This document shows, piece by piece, positions 45,745 to 53,766 of a stretch of 64,000 bases of DNA (positions are counted from its first letter, which is position 1; each line of letters opens with the position of its first letter). Below the pieces are notes generated by a model that was given only the letters and a program-made list of their open reading frames with translations, did no database searches and was not told where the DNA came from. This DNA comes from an uncultured Sediminibacterium sp. (lineage in GTDB: Bacteria; Bacteroidota; Bacteroidia; Chitinophagales; Chitinophagaceae). Location of the stretch: positions 62,001 to 126,000 of the forward strand of contig NZ_CAMLMJ010000006.1 of the NCBI RefSeq assembly GCF_946481145.1. Reading direction: 5' to 3'. The position numbers and the translations under genes are program-made.

Positions 45745-45800
45745 ATATAACTGGTTTCATGAATGGATCGTGCGCGAGAGAACGTGTGTCATGGAACCTA

Positions 45801-45861
45801 CATGCCCGCCTGCCGGTAGCAGGAGAACCAAGTGCGTAATGAATAAACGGAGGTGGGCATG
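45801..45861 (+). promoter_or_regulatory. long-armed hairpin before traE
   Basis: CATGCCCGCCT (45801-45811) can pair with AGGTGGGCATG (45851-45861) with one G-T mismatch over 11 bp, enclosing 39 nt with a smaller hairpin (CTGCCGGTAGCAG). It lies 20 bp before the traE start, in the only gap of the adhesin-tra cluster. It could be a leader element, an RNA processing site or a nick-site-like structure. Confidence 0.4.
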
Positions 45862-45881
45862 CTTTACTAAAACTATGGGAT

Positions 45882-46178
45882 ATGAAAAAATATATGGGCT
45901 TTTGTATGCTGTGGCTGTTGATTGTTTTACCAGCCATCGCTCAGGATGGGAATGCAGGTATTTTGGAGGCCAACCAGAAAGTACGGAGCTATTTTGTCAC
46001 CGGCACCCAACTGATGTATGCCATCGGCGCCATCCTTGGATTGATTGGCGCGGTCAAAGTGTATAGTAAATGGAACGCAGGAGATCATGATACCGGCAAA
46101 GTGGCGGCAGCATGGTTTGGGAGTTGTGTATTCCTGGTGGTCGTAGTGACTGTCATCAGGGCATTCTTTGGGATATGA
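45882..46178 (+). CDS. traE: conjugative transfer protein TraE (DUF4134)
   Basis: The 98-residue protein has a signal peptide (LWLLIVLPAIAQ) and two further hydrophobic helices (QLMYAIGAILGLIGAVKVY; WFGSCVFLVVVVTVIRAFFG), the layout of DUF4134/TraE of CTnDOT-type elements, functionally like VirB2/VirB3-sized membrane subunits. It opens the tra operon; its stop overlaps the start of traF (ATGA). High confidence from context and pattern. Confidence 0.87.
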   Translation: MKKYMGFCMLWLLIVLPAIAQDGNAGILEANQKVRSYFVTGTQLMYAIGAILGLIGAVKVYSKWNAGDHDTGKVAAAWFGSCVFLVVVVTVIRAFFGI

Positions 46179-46477
46179 GCAGCGTGCAAAAGATTAACAA
46201 AGGTGTGGACAGACCGGTGGTATTCCGTGGTCTTCAGGCGCAATATATCTGGTGGCTTGCCGGAGGTTTGGTTGGTTGTCTCTTGCTTTTTGCGCTGCTT
46301 TATTTGTTGGGTATAGGTCTTCCAATTTGTAGTGCTATCATCCTGGTTGGTGGGGTGTTTTGTTTTCGGCAAGTGTACCAGCTTAACCGGAAATACGGTG
46401 AACATGGCATGATGAAAAAAATGGCCAGGCAGGCAGTACCTAAAAGGATCAAAATGAATGGAGGTTTTAGTCAATGA
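46175..46477 (+). CDS. traF: conjugative transfer protein TraF (DUF4133)
   Basis: With ATG 46175 the product has 100 residues and matches DUF4133: INKGVDRPVVFRGLQAQYIW at the N-terminus, then two membrane helices (LAGGLVGCLLLFALLYLLGI; IILVGGVFCFRQVYQLN) and a basic tail. It is a VirB3-like inner-membrane protein of the conjugation machine. It overlaps both traE and traG by 4 bp. Confidence 0.87.
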   Translation: MSSVQKINKGVDRPVVFRGLQAQYIWWLAGGLVGCLLLFALLYLLGIGLPICSAIILVGGVFCFRQVYQLNRKYGEHGMMKKMARQAVPKRIKMNGGFSQ

Positions 46478-48885
46478 AAAATCTATCAGAGATATTACCC
46501 TTATATGCTGTGGAGCATGATATGATCCTTTCCAAGATGGGGGATATTACGCTTGCTTATAAATTGCAATTGCCGGAGATTTTCACACTGTCAACAGCAG
46601 ACTATGAAACACTGCATCAGTCATGGGTGAGGGCGATCAAGTTACTACCACCCGGCACGGTCTTACATAAACAGGACTGGTTTACGGAAGACAGGTATAC
46701 AGGTGATTTTGAAAATACAGAGAATTTTCTTGCCCATAGCAGTGAGCGGTTCTTTCATGAACGTGCATTTTTATCGCATGAAAGTTATTTGATGCTGACA
46801 CTTTCGCCTTCTGGTCGCGGAAATGTCAATAGTTATTTTTCCTCGCTCCTGCGTAAACATTTTGTTCCCGTCGAAACTATTGATCCGGCATTCGCCAAAA
46901 GCTTTGCGGGTATTTGTTCGCAGTCTGTAAAAATCCTTATCGATAGTGGCCTGATTGGTTGTGAGCGTTTATCGGGTGATTCTCTTTACGAACTGGTGAA
47001 CCGGTACCTAGTATTGGGTACCGATAGTGTGCAAAGGGATCTTGATTTTTCTGAAACTGTGCGCGTTGGTGAAAAGACTTGCGAACTGTTTACACTCGCT
47101 GAATTGAATGATTTTCCTTCTTACTGTGGTGCAAGGATCGGTTATGATAAATATTCCACCGAGGCGGGGCAGTTCCCTATCGGATTTACCACTGCCATTG
47201 GACAACTGTTGAACTGTAACCATATCTATAACCAGTACCTGTTTATAGCGGATGCAGGAGAGGTTCGAAAAGAGCAGGAGAAAAAGCGTTTGCGTTTTCA
47301 ATCCTTATCGCTCTATGCGCGCGAGAACCAGCTTGCCAAAGAAGCGACCGATCAGTTTTTACAGGAAATGGCACTTGGTGGACAGCAACCGGTACGGGCG
47401 CATTTTAATGTGTTGGCATGGGTAAGTGATGATGCAAAGGTTCCGGAAGTAAGAAATTTATGCAGTGCCGCTTTTGCTTCGATTGATACGGTTCCCAGGA
47501 TTGAAACCGTGGGTGCACCGCAGATCTTCTGGGCCGGTATTCCGGGCAACGCGGCTGATCTTCCGATCAATGAAACGGTACTACTTTTTGCGACGCAGGC
47601 GGCCTGTTTTATACACCAGGAAACGCAGTATGAAAATTCACTGAGTGCTTTTGGGATCAGGCTGGGCGACCGGCTGACAGGCAGACCGCTGCAGGTGGAT
47701 CTGTCGGATGAACCGATGCAGCGTGGTATCATTTCCAACCGAAATAAATTTATCCTTGGGCCCTCCGGTAGTGGTAAATCCTTTTTTACCAACCACCTGC
47801 TTCGTTCCTATTATGCGCAAGGTGCTCATATTGTACTGATTGATGTCGGACATTCTTACCAGGGGCTTTGTTCCCTACTTAATGGCCGGTACCTGACTTA
47901 CAGTGAGGAAGCAAAGTTTCATTTCAATCCATTTTCGTTGAATGGCGCGTCGGTGGTCGATATCGAGAAAAAGGAAAGTATTAAAACCCTGCTTGTTGCA
48001 CTCTGGAAAAAAGATGAGGAAGGATTTACCCGCAGTGAATATGTGGCATTATCCAATGCGCTTCAGCTTTATTATGAACAGGAGGTGGCACAAAGAAATT
48101 TCAACAGCTTCTATGCATTTCTGCGGGATGAATTTAGTATGGTACTTAAAGTTGACAAGGTCAAGGAAAAAGATTTTGACCTTTCCAATTTCCTCTATGT
48201 ACTGCGCCCTTTTTACAAAGGCGGTGAATATGATTACCTGCTCAATGCGGAAGAAAATATGGATTTGGTGTATGACCGGTTTATTGTTTTTGAACTGGAT
48301 AATATCAAAGACCATCCTATCCTTTTTCCCATCGTGACCATTATCATCATGGAACTGGTTCTCTCCAAAATTCGAAAACTAAAAGGAGTGCGTAAGGTGA
48401 TTGTGATTGAAGAGGCCTGGAAGGCGATTGCCAAAGAGGGGATGGCTGAATATGTACAGTACCTGTACAAAACTATGCGCAAACATTTTGGAGAACCGGT
48501 CGTGGTAACACAGGAAATAGATGATATCATTTCTTCCCCCATTGTGAAGGATACGATTATTCATAACAGCGATTGTAAAATATTACTCGACCAGTCCAAA
48601 TATATCCATCGTTTTGAGGATGTGCAGCAACTCTTGGGGCTGACCGAAAAAGAAAAATTGCAAGTGCTTTCACTGAATAAGGCGAATGAACCCAGCCGGA
48701 AATACAAAGAAGTATTTATCTCACTCAGTAGCCGGGTTAGCAAAGTGTACCGGATGGAAGTTTCGCAGGAAGAATACCTGACCTATACTACGGAAGAAAG
48801 GGAAAAGCTTGCGGTGATGCAAATGGCGAAAGGTTCAGGTGGTATGGAAGCTGCGATAAAAAAAATGGTCAATGAGAAAATTTAA
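46474..48885 (+). CDS. traG: conjugation ATPase TraG (VirB4-like)
   Basis: The 803-residue protein is the VirB4-type ATPase of the mating apparatus. It has a Walker A GPSGSGKS at residues 429-436, a Walker B region (KVIVIEEAWKAIA, about 645), and TMRKHFGEPVVVTQEIDDII near 675. The N-terminal 400 residues hold the TraG/DUF3875 region. It energises assembly and substrate transfer at the inner membrane. The length of 803 is normal. Overlaps traF by 4 bp; its stop overlaps the start of a 46-codon gene by 14 bp. Confidence 0.92.
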   Translation: MKNLSEILPLYAVEHDMILSKMGDITLAYKLQLPEIFTLSTADYETLHQSWVRAIKLLPPGTVLHKQDWFTEDRYTGDFENTENFLAHSSERFFHERAFLSHESYLMLTLSPSGRGNVNSYFSSLLRKHFVPVETIDPAFAKSFAGICSQSVKILIDSGLIGCERLSGDSLYELVNRYLVLGTDSVQRDLDFSETVRVGEKTCELFTLAELNDFPSYCGARIGYDKYSTEAGQFPIGFTTAIGQLLNCNHIYNQYLFIADAGEVRKEQEKKRLRFQSLSLYARENQLAKEATDQFLQEMALGGQQPVRAHFNVLAWVSDDAKVPEVRNLCSAAFASIDTVPRIETVGAPQIFWAGIPGNAADLPINETVLLFATQAACFIHQETQYENSLSAFGIRLGDRLTGRPLQVDLSDEPMQRGIISNRNKFILGPSGSGKSFFTNHLLRSYYAQGAHIVLIDVGHSYQGLCSLLNGRYLTYSEEAKFHFNPFSLNGASVVDIEKKESIKTLLVALWKKDEEGFTRSEYVALSNALQLYYEQEVAQRNFNSFYAFLRDEFSMVLKVDKVKEKDFDLSNFLYVLRPFYKGGEYDYLLNAEENMDLVYDRFIVFELDNIKDHPILFPIVTIIIMELVLSKIRKLKGVRKVIVIEEAWKAIAKEGMAEYVQYLYKTMRKHFGEPVVVTQEIDDIISSPIVKDTIIHNSDCKILLDQSKYIHRFEDVQQLLGLTEKEKLQVLSLNKANEPSRKYKEVFISLSSRVSKVYRMEVSQEEYLTYTTEEREKLAVMQMAKGSGGMEAAIKKMVNEKI

Positions 48886-49012
48886 GATGGTGGTACTGGT
48901 ATTTGTAGTGGTGTCGGTGATCCTGTTTTGTGTGTGGCGGTGGTGGCCATCTGCAGACCAGTGGCGGGACATGGTCATTGATTTATATATCAAAATATTC
49001 TGTGAGAAATGA
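48872..49012 (+). CDS. 46-residue membrane microprotein in the tra operon
   Basis: The frame starts with ATG inside the end of traG (48872) and stops at 49012, overlapping the next gene's ATG. It encodes MRKFKMVVLVFVVVSVILFC then VWRWWPSADQW and about 15 more residues: one transmembrane helix with a positive N-terminus and a Trp-rich interface. Tight overlaps on both sides (14 bp and 4 bp) support translation. It could fill the role of a small Tra subunit or a lysis/entry-exclusion-like peptide; the function is unknown. Confidence 0.6.
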   Translation: MRKFKMVVLVFVVVSVILFCVWRWWPSADQWRDMVIDLYIKIFCEK

Positions 49013-49632
49013 AACAAAAAATTTGTCAGCTAATCGTGTTTGTTTGTCTGTTAGGTAACGGTGTTATTGCGCAGTCCATTGATCCGGTATCACTGATCCT
49101 TGCCAAAGCAATTAAAGCCATTGACCTGAAAGTACAGCGCCTGCAAAATGAAACACTTGTGATGCAGGGCGTGCAACAGATGGCGGAACAGGAGCTTGGG
49201 CGGTTGAAATTATCGGAGATCGCGGGATGGCAACAGCAATTGCAGGGGCTGTACGCAAGATATTTTGCGGAGTTGAAAGAGGTGAAGGGGGTGATTGCCA
49301 GCGGGTCGGTGGTAAGAAAGATTTTATCCTTACAAAAGGAAGTGGTGAGGGAATACGGAAGGCTCGGAAAGGATGCAATTTTAAAACGGGAATATGATGG
49401 TTTACTCAATAGCAGTGTTGAGATTTTACATACGCTGCAACTGGTGCTAACGAGCGGTCTTTCTATGCGTGACTCGCAAAGGCTTGTACTGCTCTCTACA
49501 CTAAAAGCTGCGATGTATCACTGTCTGGAGGGGATGCGCGAATTAAATAAACGGCAAGCCGAAATCATTTTGACAAAAGCCAGGATGAAAGCGGGTATTG
49601 ATTATGTGAAAGGGTTGCACGGATTAAAATGA
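49009..49632 (+). CDS. conjugative transfer protein, TraI-like
   Basis: The 207-residue protein has a signal peptide (LIVFVCLLGNGVIAQ) and the opening IDPVSLILAKAIKAIDLKVQ RLQNE, then GWQQQLQGLYARYFAELKEV, a pattern typical of proteins annotated as conjugal transfer protein TraI in Chitinophagaceae and Sphingobacteria. The mature part is helical and probably coiled coil, as in VirB5-like periplasmic subunits. It overlaps the 46-codon gene and the following gene by 4 bp each. Name by analogy, not proven orthology. Confidence 0.65.
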   Translation: MKQKICQLIVFVCLLGNGVIAQSIDPVSLILAKAIKAIDLKVQRLQNETLVMQGVQQMAEQELGRLKLSEIAGWQQQLQGLYARYFAELKEVKGVIASGSVVRKILSLQKEVVREYGRLGKDAILKREYDGLLNSSVEILHTLQLVLTSGLSMRDSQRLVLLSTLKAAMYHCLEGMRELNKRQAEIILTKARMKAGIDYVKGLHGLK

Positions 49633-50273
49633 ATATGAGTATGAAAATCAAAAAGCAATTATTTGTCTTTGGTTTCCTGCTCTTTGCTGCATTGGGTCTA
49701 CGAGGGCAGGCGCAGGAACTGGAGCAGTTGAAGTTGAACCTGGAAAAACTCCTGCAGTTAAAACTGATGCTGGCAAGGGCCAAACAGGGGTACGAGGTTT
49801 TGCAAAATGGTTATAACGCCCTGCGGGATGCAGTAAAAGGAAATTATGCGTTGCATAAACAGGAAATGGACAGGCTAATGATGGTCAGCGGGCAAGTGAA
49901 GCGAATGGCCACCATAAAAAAGATGCAGCGCGATGCGGTGGCAGTCCAATATGAGTTTGAAGGATGGTATAAGTATGTTCAATTGGCGAAGGTTTTTAAT
50001 GCAAGCGAACTTTTGCAGATAAATGAAAGGTATAGTGGCTATGCCGCGATGATGGCAGATGATGCTGCGCAGGTTCAATTGGTGGTTAGTCCCAATGTCT
50101 TACGCATGAATGATGCAGAAAGAATGGATGTGATAACACGCTTGTCAGAAAACAGCTTTGCAACCTGTAAGAAAATCGGGAGGTTGATCCAGGAACAAAG
50201 CCTGGTTGCTTTGAAGATGATAAGACATAAAAAGGATCGGGAAGCTATGCTACGGATTTATGGTAAGAAGTAA
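49629..50273 (+). CDS. exported helical protein of the tra operon
   Basis: The 214-residue protein has a signal peptide (KQLFVFGFLLFAALGLRGQ) and a helical mature part (LEQLKLNLEKLLQLKLMLAR, RAKQGYEVLQNGYNALRDAV). It is probably periplasmic, the second VirB5-like candidate in the operon. It overlaps the TraI-like gene by 4 bp and lies 11 bp before traJ. I recognise such proteins from Bacteroidota tra operons but know no assigned function. Confidence 0.6.
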   Translation: MNMSMKIKKQLFVFGFLLFAALGLRGQAQELEQLKLNLEKLLQLKLMLARAKQGYEVLQNGYNALRDAVKGNYALHKQEMDRLMMVSGQVKRMATIKKMQRDAVAVQYEFEGWYKYVQLAKVFNASELLQINERYSGYAAMMADDAAQVQLVVSPNVLRMNDAERMDVITRLSENSFATCKKIGRLIQEQSLVALKMIRHKKDREAMLRIYGKK

Positions 50274-50284
50274 AATTGGTGATC

Positions 50285-51286
50285 ATGAAAATGTGTGTGT
50301 GGATCATGTGTGTGGTATTACCACTAAGTATAAAAGCGCAAGGTATCTCAAATGGTACACCGTTTCAGGTACTGCTGGATAACCTGTATAAGGATATGAT
50401 ACCCCTTTGTAAGGGACTGATCGCTTCTGCTAGGCTGATTGGGGGTTTTGGTGCGCTCTGGTATATCGGCATGCGCGTGTGGCGCAGTATTGCTGCTGCA
50501 GAACCGGTAGATGTATATGGATTGCTCCGGCCTTTTGCACTCGGATTTTGTATCCTTATTTTTCCATCTGTCATTGACCTGATCAATGGTATCCTGCGCC
50601 CCACTGTACAGGCGACGGTTTCCATGGTCAAAGATTCAAATCAAGTAATCAACCGATACCTGGCGATAAAAAAAGAAGACAGTTCGCTGTTTGGTGTACT
50701 CAGCCCTGATTATTGGATCAGGGCAGCTTTACAGGGCATCCTTGAATTTTTGTTTGAAACGGTTGCACTGTTGATTCATGCCATCCGGACTTTTTATTTG
50801 ATAGTGCTTGCCATTATCGGACCACTGGTTTTTGGGCTTTCTATCTATGACGGATTTCAGCATTTGATTACCGTTTGGCTGGCACGTTATATCAATGTCT
50901 TTCTATGGCTGCCGGTGGCCAATATCTTCGGAGCGATCATTGCAAAGATTCAAACGAACATGATCAGCGGACAGACTTTTAGTGTTCCCTTGCCCGGTCA
51001 ACCGCTTTCCCTGACGGACTGGGCCTATCTCGCTTTTCTGCTCATTGCCATCGTGGGTTATTGCACCGTTCCCTCTGTTGCTAATTATATCGTGAATGCA
51101 GGGGGTGGTAATGCACTATTACACAAAGTAACCAGTTTCTCCGCGGGTGTGGCGAAGGCTGCGGGTAGTGCGGCTTCTGGTGGTATGTCGGCGGATACGT
51201 TTGGAAATGGTGCATCCCGCATGAGTAGTAGTATGGGTGATAACGGTGTGAGCAATGGTTATCTCAAAGACAAGTTAAAAGGTTAA
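50285..51286 (+). CDS. traJ: conjugative transfer protein TraJ
   Basis: With ATG 50285 the product has 333 residues. It has a signal peptide followed by the family-typical region LLDNLYKDMIPLCKGLIASA and WYIGMRVWRSIAAAEPVDVY and several membrane helices (FALGFCILIFPSVIDLING, YLIVLAIIGPLVFGLSIYDG, ADWAYLAFLLIAIVGYCT-like). TraJ is the VirB6-like polytopic inner-membrane component. A Gly/Ser-rich tail ends the chain. It lies two bases before traK. Confidence 0.87.
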   Translation: MKMCVWIMCVVLPLSIKAQGISNGTPFQVLLDNLYKDMIPLCKGLIASARLIGGFGALWYIGMRVWRSIAAAEPVDVYGLLRPFALGFCILIFPSVIDLINGILRPTVQATVSMVKDSNQVINRYLAIKKEDSSLFGVLSPDYWIRAALQGILEFLFETVALLIHAIRTFYLIVLAIIGPLVFGLSIYDGFQHLITVWLARYINVFLWLPVANIFGAIIAKIQTNMISGQTFSVPLPGQPLSLTDWAYLAFLLIAIVGYCTVPSVANYIVNAGGGNALLHKVTSFSAGVAKAAGSAASGGMSADTFGNGASRMSSSMGDNGVSNGYLKDKLKG

Positions 51287-51288
51287 GG

Positions 51289-51906
51289 ATGTTTAAGCCT
51301 ACACAAAATATGGATCATGCTTTTAAAGTGATGCGACTGTTCATGCTCATGGTAGTTCTTGGCAGCATTATCCTGGGTGTCTATGCACTATACAGCAATA
51401 CGGTGCTGTCCGCAAAGTTACAGGACAGGGTGTACGTGTTGCACAACGGCCGGGCGGTGGAAGTATTTGCTGCTTCGAGAAAAGAAAATATCGGTGTAGA
51501 AGTCCGTGATCATGTGAAGCGTTTTCATGAACTGTTTTTTTCACTTGACCCGGATGAAAAAGCGATTGCGACTACTATCAAAAAAGCGCTCTACCTATCG
51601 GACGGAAGTGCCAAGAAACAATATGACGACCTGGTGGAAACGGGTTATATCGCAGGGATTATTTCCGGTAACGTAAGCCAGCAAATTGTGATTGATAGTG
51701 TGCAGGTGGAAACCACTGCAGAACCATTTGTCTTTCGCTGTTATGCTACCCTTCATATTATCCGCTCCACCAGCATTGTTACCCGAAACCTTATTACACA
51801 TGGTTATTTACGCAGCGTTGCACGGTCTGACAATAACCCGCATGGCCTGCTGATTGAAAAATGGGCAACCATCGAGAATAAAGACATTAAAATGGAGGAA
51901 AGATGA
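51289..51906 (+). CDS. traK: conjugative transfer protein TraK
   Basis: The 205-residue protein matches TraK of CTnDOT-type elements: a single N-terminal membrane helix (LFMLMVVLGSIILGVYALYS), then a periplasmic domain with EVRDHVKRFHELFFSLDPDE and LITHGYLRSVARSDNNPHGL. It is VirB8-like in topology and probably nucleates the inner-membrane complex. It overlaps the next gene, traM, by 4 bp, so the traL found here in CTnDOT is absent. Confidence 0.88.
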   Translation: MFKPTQNMDHAFKVMRLFMLMVVLGSIILGVYALYSNTVLSAKLQDRVYVLHNGRAVEVFAASRKENIGVEVRDHVKRFHELFFSLDPDEKAIATTIKKALYLSDGSAKKQYDDLVETGYIAGIISGNVSQQIVIDSVQVETTAEPFVFRCYATLHIIRSTSIVTRNLITHGYLRSVARSDNNPHGLLIEKWATIENKDIKMEER

Positions 51907-52982
51907 AAAAGAAATTGATCATGGCAGGCATCGCATTGCCCTTTGTTTTACTGATCATCTGGATACTGGGCCCTGTGTTTGGTTCGAAGGAAGTTGTTTC
52001 CACTCAGCCGAAAGGTTTCAATACGCAATTACCGCGGGCACAGATAGCAAAAGATTCGGTGCTTGATAAACTCAGTTTCTATGCTCATGCAAAAATGGAT
52101 TCTGTCAAACGGATGGAACAGATCAATATGGATCCTTACAGGAATAGGCCAGTTGTGGAAGATCAGACGGATGAAGTGACCGAAAGGGAGATCAGTATGG
52201 TTCAAAAAAAAATGTACCGTCCAATAGATGATGATCCTTACATCGTCCACGCACAAAAGCAACTGGTGGTAGATGCTCCCTTTGTGAGTGAAGCGGTAAC
52301 AAAGACGGATCCTGAAATAGAAGCCATCAATGCGACACTGGATAAAATTGCTGCATTGCAGCGGCCGGTTGAACGTGTAATTCCCTCGGAGGTTTTGACA
52401 GAGAATAAAAAGTTGGTGGATGTACTTATCGGCGAAAAAATAAATGAGACTTTTTTTGGAAAAGCGGTTACCGCAAGGTCGGGCTTTTTTGGTGACGGTA
52501 GTCAGGCTGCTGAACCAGGTCAGGGAATAAGTGCGATCATTCCCTATGGTCAGGTTGTGCAGCCTGGTTCGACGGTTCGGGTGGAACTGCGCAATGCTGT
52601 TCAAATAAAGGATACCGAAGTTCCTGCCGGATCCGTTCTCTCAGGCATTGCAGCACTCAACGGTGAGCGGTTACAAATTCAAATTCCTTCTATCAGGGTC
52701 GGTGCACAGATTTTTGCCGTGCAACTAGCTGCGTTTGATATGGATGGGCTGGAAGGTATCTATGTGCCGGGTTCTATTTCAAGGGATGTGATCAAAGCTT
52801 CGGCGGATGGTGCTGTCCAGTCCATTGGTATCGGTGGTTTTGATGCATCGATCAAAACGCAGGCGGTTTCGGCTGGTGTGGGTGCTGCCAAAGGTTTACT
52901 ATCAAGAAAAGTCAAAGCGGTTCGTGTGAATCTGCCCGCAGGTTATCCTGTATTACTCATGCGAAAAAATAGTGTGGAATGA
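51903..52982 (+). CDS. traM: conjugative transfer protein TraM
   Basis: The 359-residue protein has an N-terminal membrane anchor (LIMAGIALPFVLLIIWILGP), a Pro/charged spacer (about 30-200) and a C-terminal domain with VRVELRNAVQIKDTEVPAGS and VPGSISRDVIKASADGAVQS, the VirB10-like core of TraM. It links inner and outer membranes. It overlaps both traK and traN by 4 bp. Confidence 0.88.
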   Translation: MKKKLIMAGIALPFVLLIIWILGPVFGSKEVVSTQPKGFNTQLPRAQIAKDSVLDKLSFYAHAKMDSVKRMEQINMDPYRNRPVVEDQTDEVTEREISMVQKKMYRPIDDDPYIVHAQKQLVVDAPFVSEAVTKTDPEIEAINATLDKIAALQRPVERVIPSEVLTENKKLVDVLIGEKINETFFGKAVTARSGFFGDGSQAAEPGQGISAIIPYGQVVQPGSTVRVELRNAVQIKDTEVPAGSVLSGIAALNGERLQIQIPSIRVGAQIFAVQLAAFDMDGLEGIYVPGSISRDVIKASADGAVQSIGIGGFDASIKTQAVSAGVGAAKGLLSRKVKAVRVNLPAGYPVLLMRKNSVE

Positions 52983-53755
52983 AAAAGTGGATACTGTTTG
53001 GTTTGTTGATTATTTGGGCGTGGGTATCAGAGGCGCAGCATCTTAGTCCTATCCAGCAGCTGGCCGTTGCAGTCAACAGAACTACCAATCTTATTTTTCC
53101 GGCCGCCATTGTATCCATTGACCGTGGATCCGCAAATATCATTGTACAAAAATCAACGGACTTTGTACTACGGGTAAAAGCGGATACCGTCTTTACAGAT
53201 ACTACCAATCTGACGGTTATTACCAGTGATGGGAAATTGTATTCTTTCCTGGTTTTGTTTTCACCAAGTCCTAATCAGTTGACCATGAATTTGGGTGCGG
53301 GTGAGCCGTTGGATAAGGATACGAGTCTTATGGCAGTCGTGCGGAAAGTGCAGCCACTGCGACATAATTTATACGGCATTCGCTACAGTGCAGGAAAAGT
53401 GAAGCTGGCAGTAGTGGGGATGTATAGCACGGGTTTTATGCTTGCTTTACAAGTCTGTATCACCAATCATTCTTCCCTTTCTTTTACCGTTGGAAAATTG
53501 CGGTTGCGCCTTGTTACCACAAATACTCCAAGGCGGTCACCGGTGCAGGAAGTCGAAGTGGTTCCATTACTGGTTGAACCCACCGCATTAAAAGTAAACT
53601 ATAAACAGGCAGGCTTATTCACTGTACTGGTTCCTGTCAGCGATATGAATGCCAGACAGGATTTGCATATCACCGTACATGAACAAAATGGAGACAGGCA
53701 TTTGCGTGTAAGTATTGCCAACCGTTTTCTATTTACCGCACCAATTATACCATAA
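52979..53755 (+). CDS. traN: conjugative transfer protein TraN (DUF4138)
   Basis: The 258-residue protein has a signal peptide (WILFGLLIIWAWVSEAQ) and matches DUF4138/TraN, a VirB9-like partner of TraM: RTTNLIFPAAIVSIDRGSAN and VLRVKADTVFTDTTNLTVIT. It should form the outer ring of the channel. It is the last core tra gene in the window; traO, traP and traQ do not follow. Confidence 0.87.
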   Translation: MKKWILFGLLIIWAWVSEAQHLSPIQQLAVAVNRTTNLIFPAAIVSIDRGSANIIVQKSTDFVLRVKADTVFTDTTNLTVITSDGKLYSFLVLFSPSPNQLTMNLGAGEPLDKDTSLMAVVRKVQPLRHNLYGIRYSAGKVKLAVVGMYSTGFMLALQVCITNHSSLSFTVGKLRLRLVTTNTPRRSPVQEVEVVPLLVEPTALKVNYKQAGLFTVLVPVSDMNARQDLHITVHEQNGDRHLRVSIANRFLFTAPIIP

Positions 53756-53766
53756 AACGAAATGCT

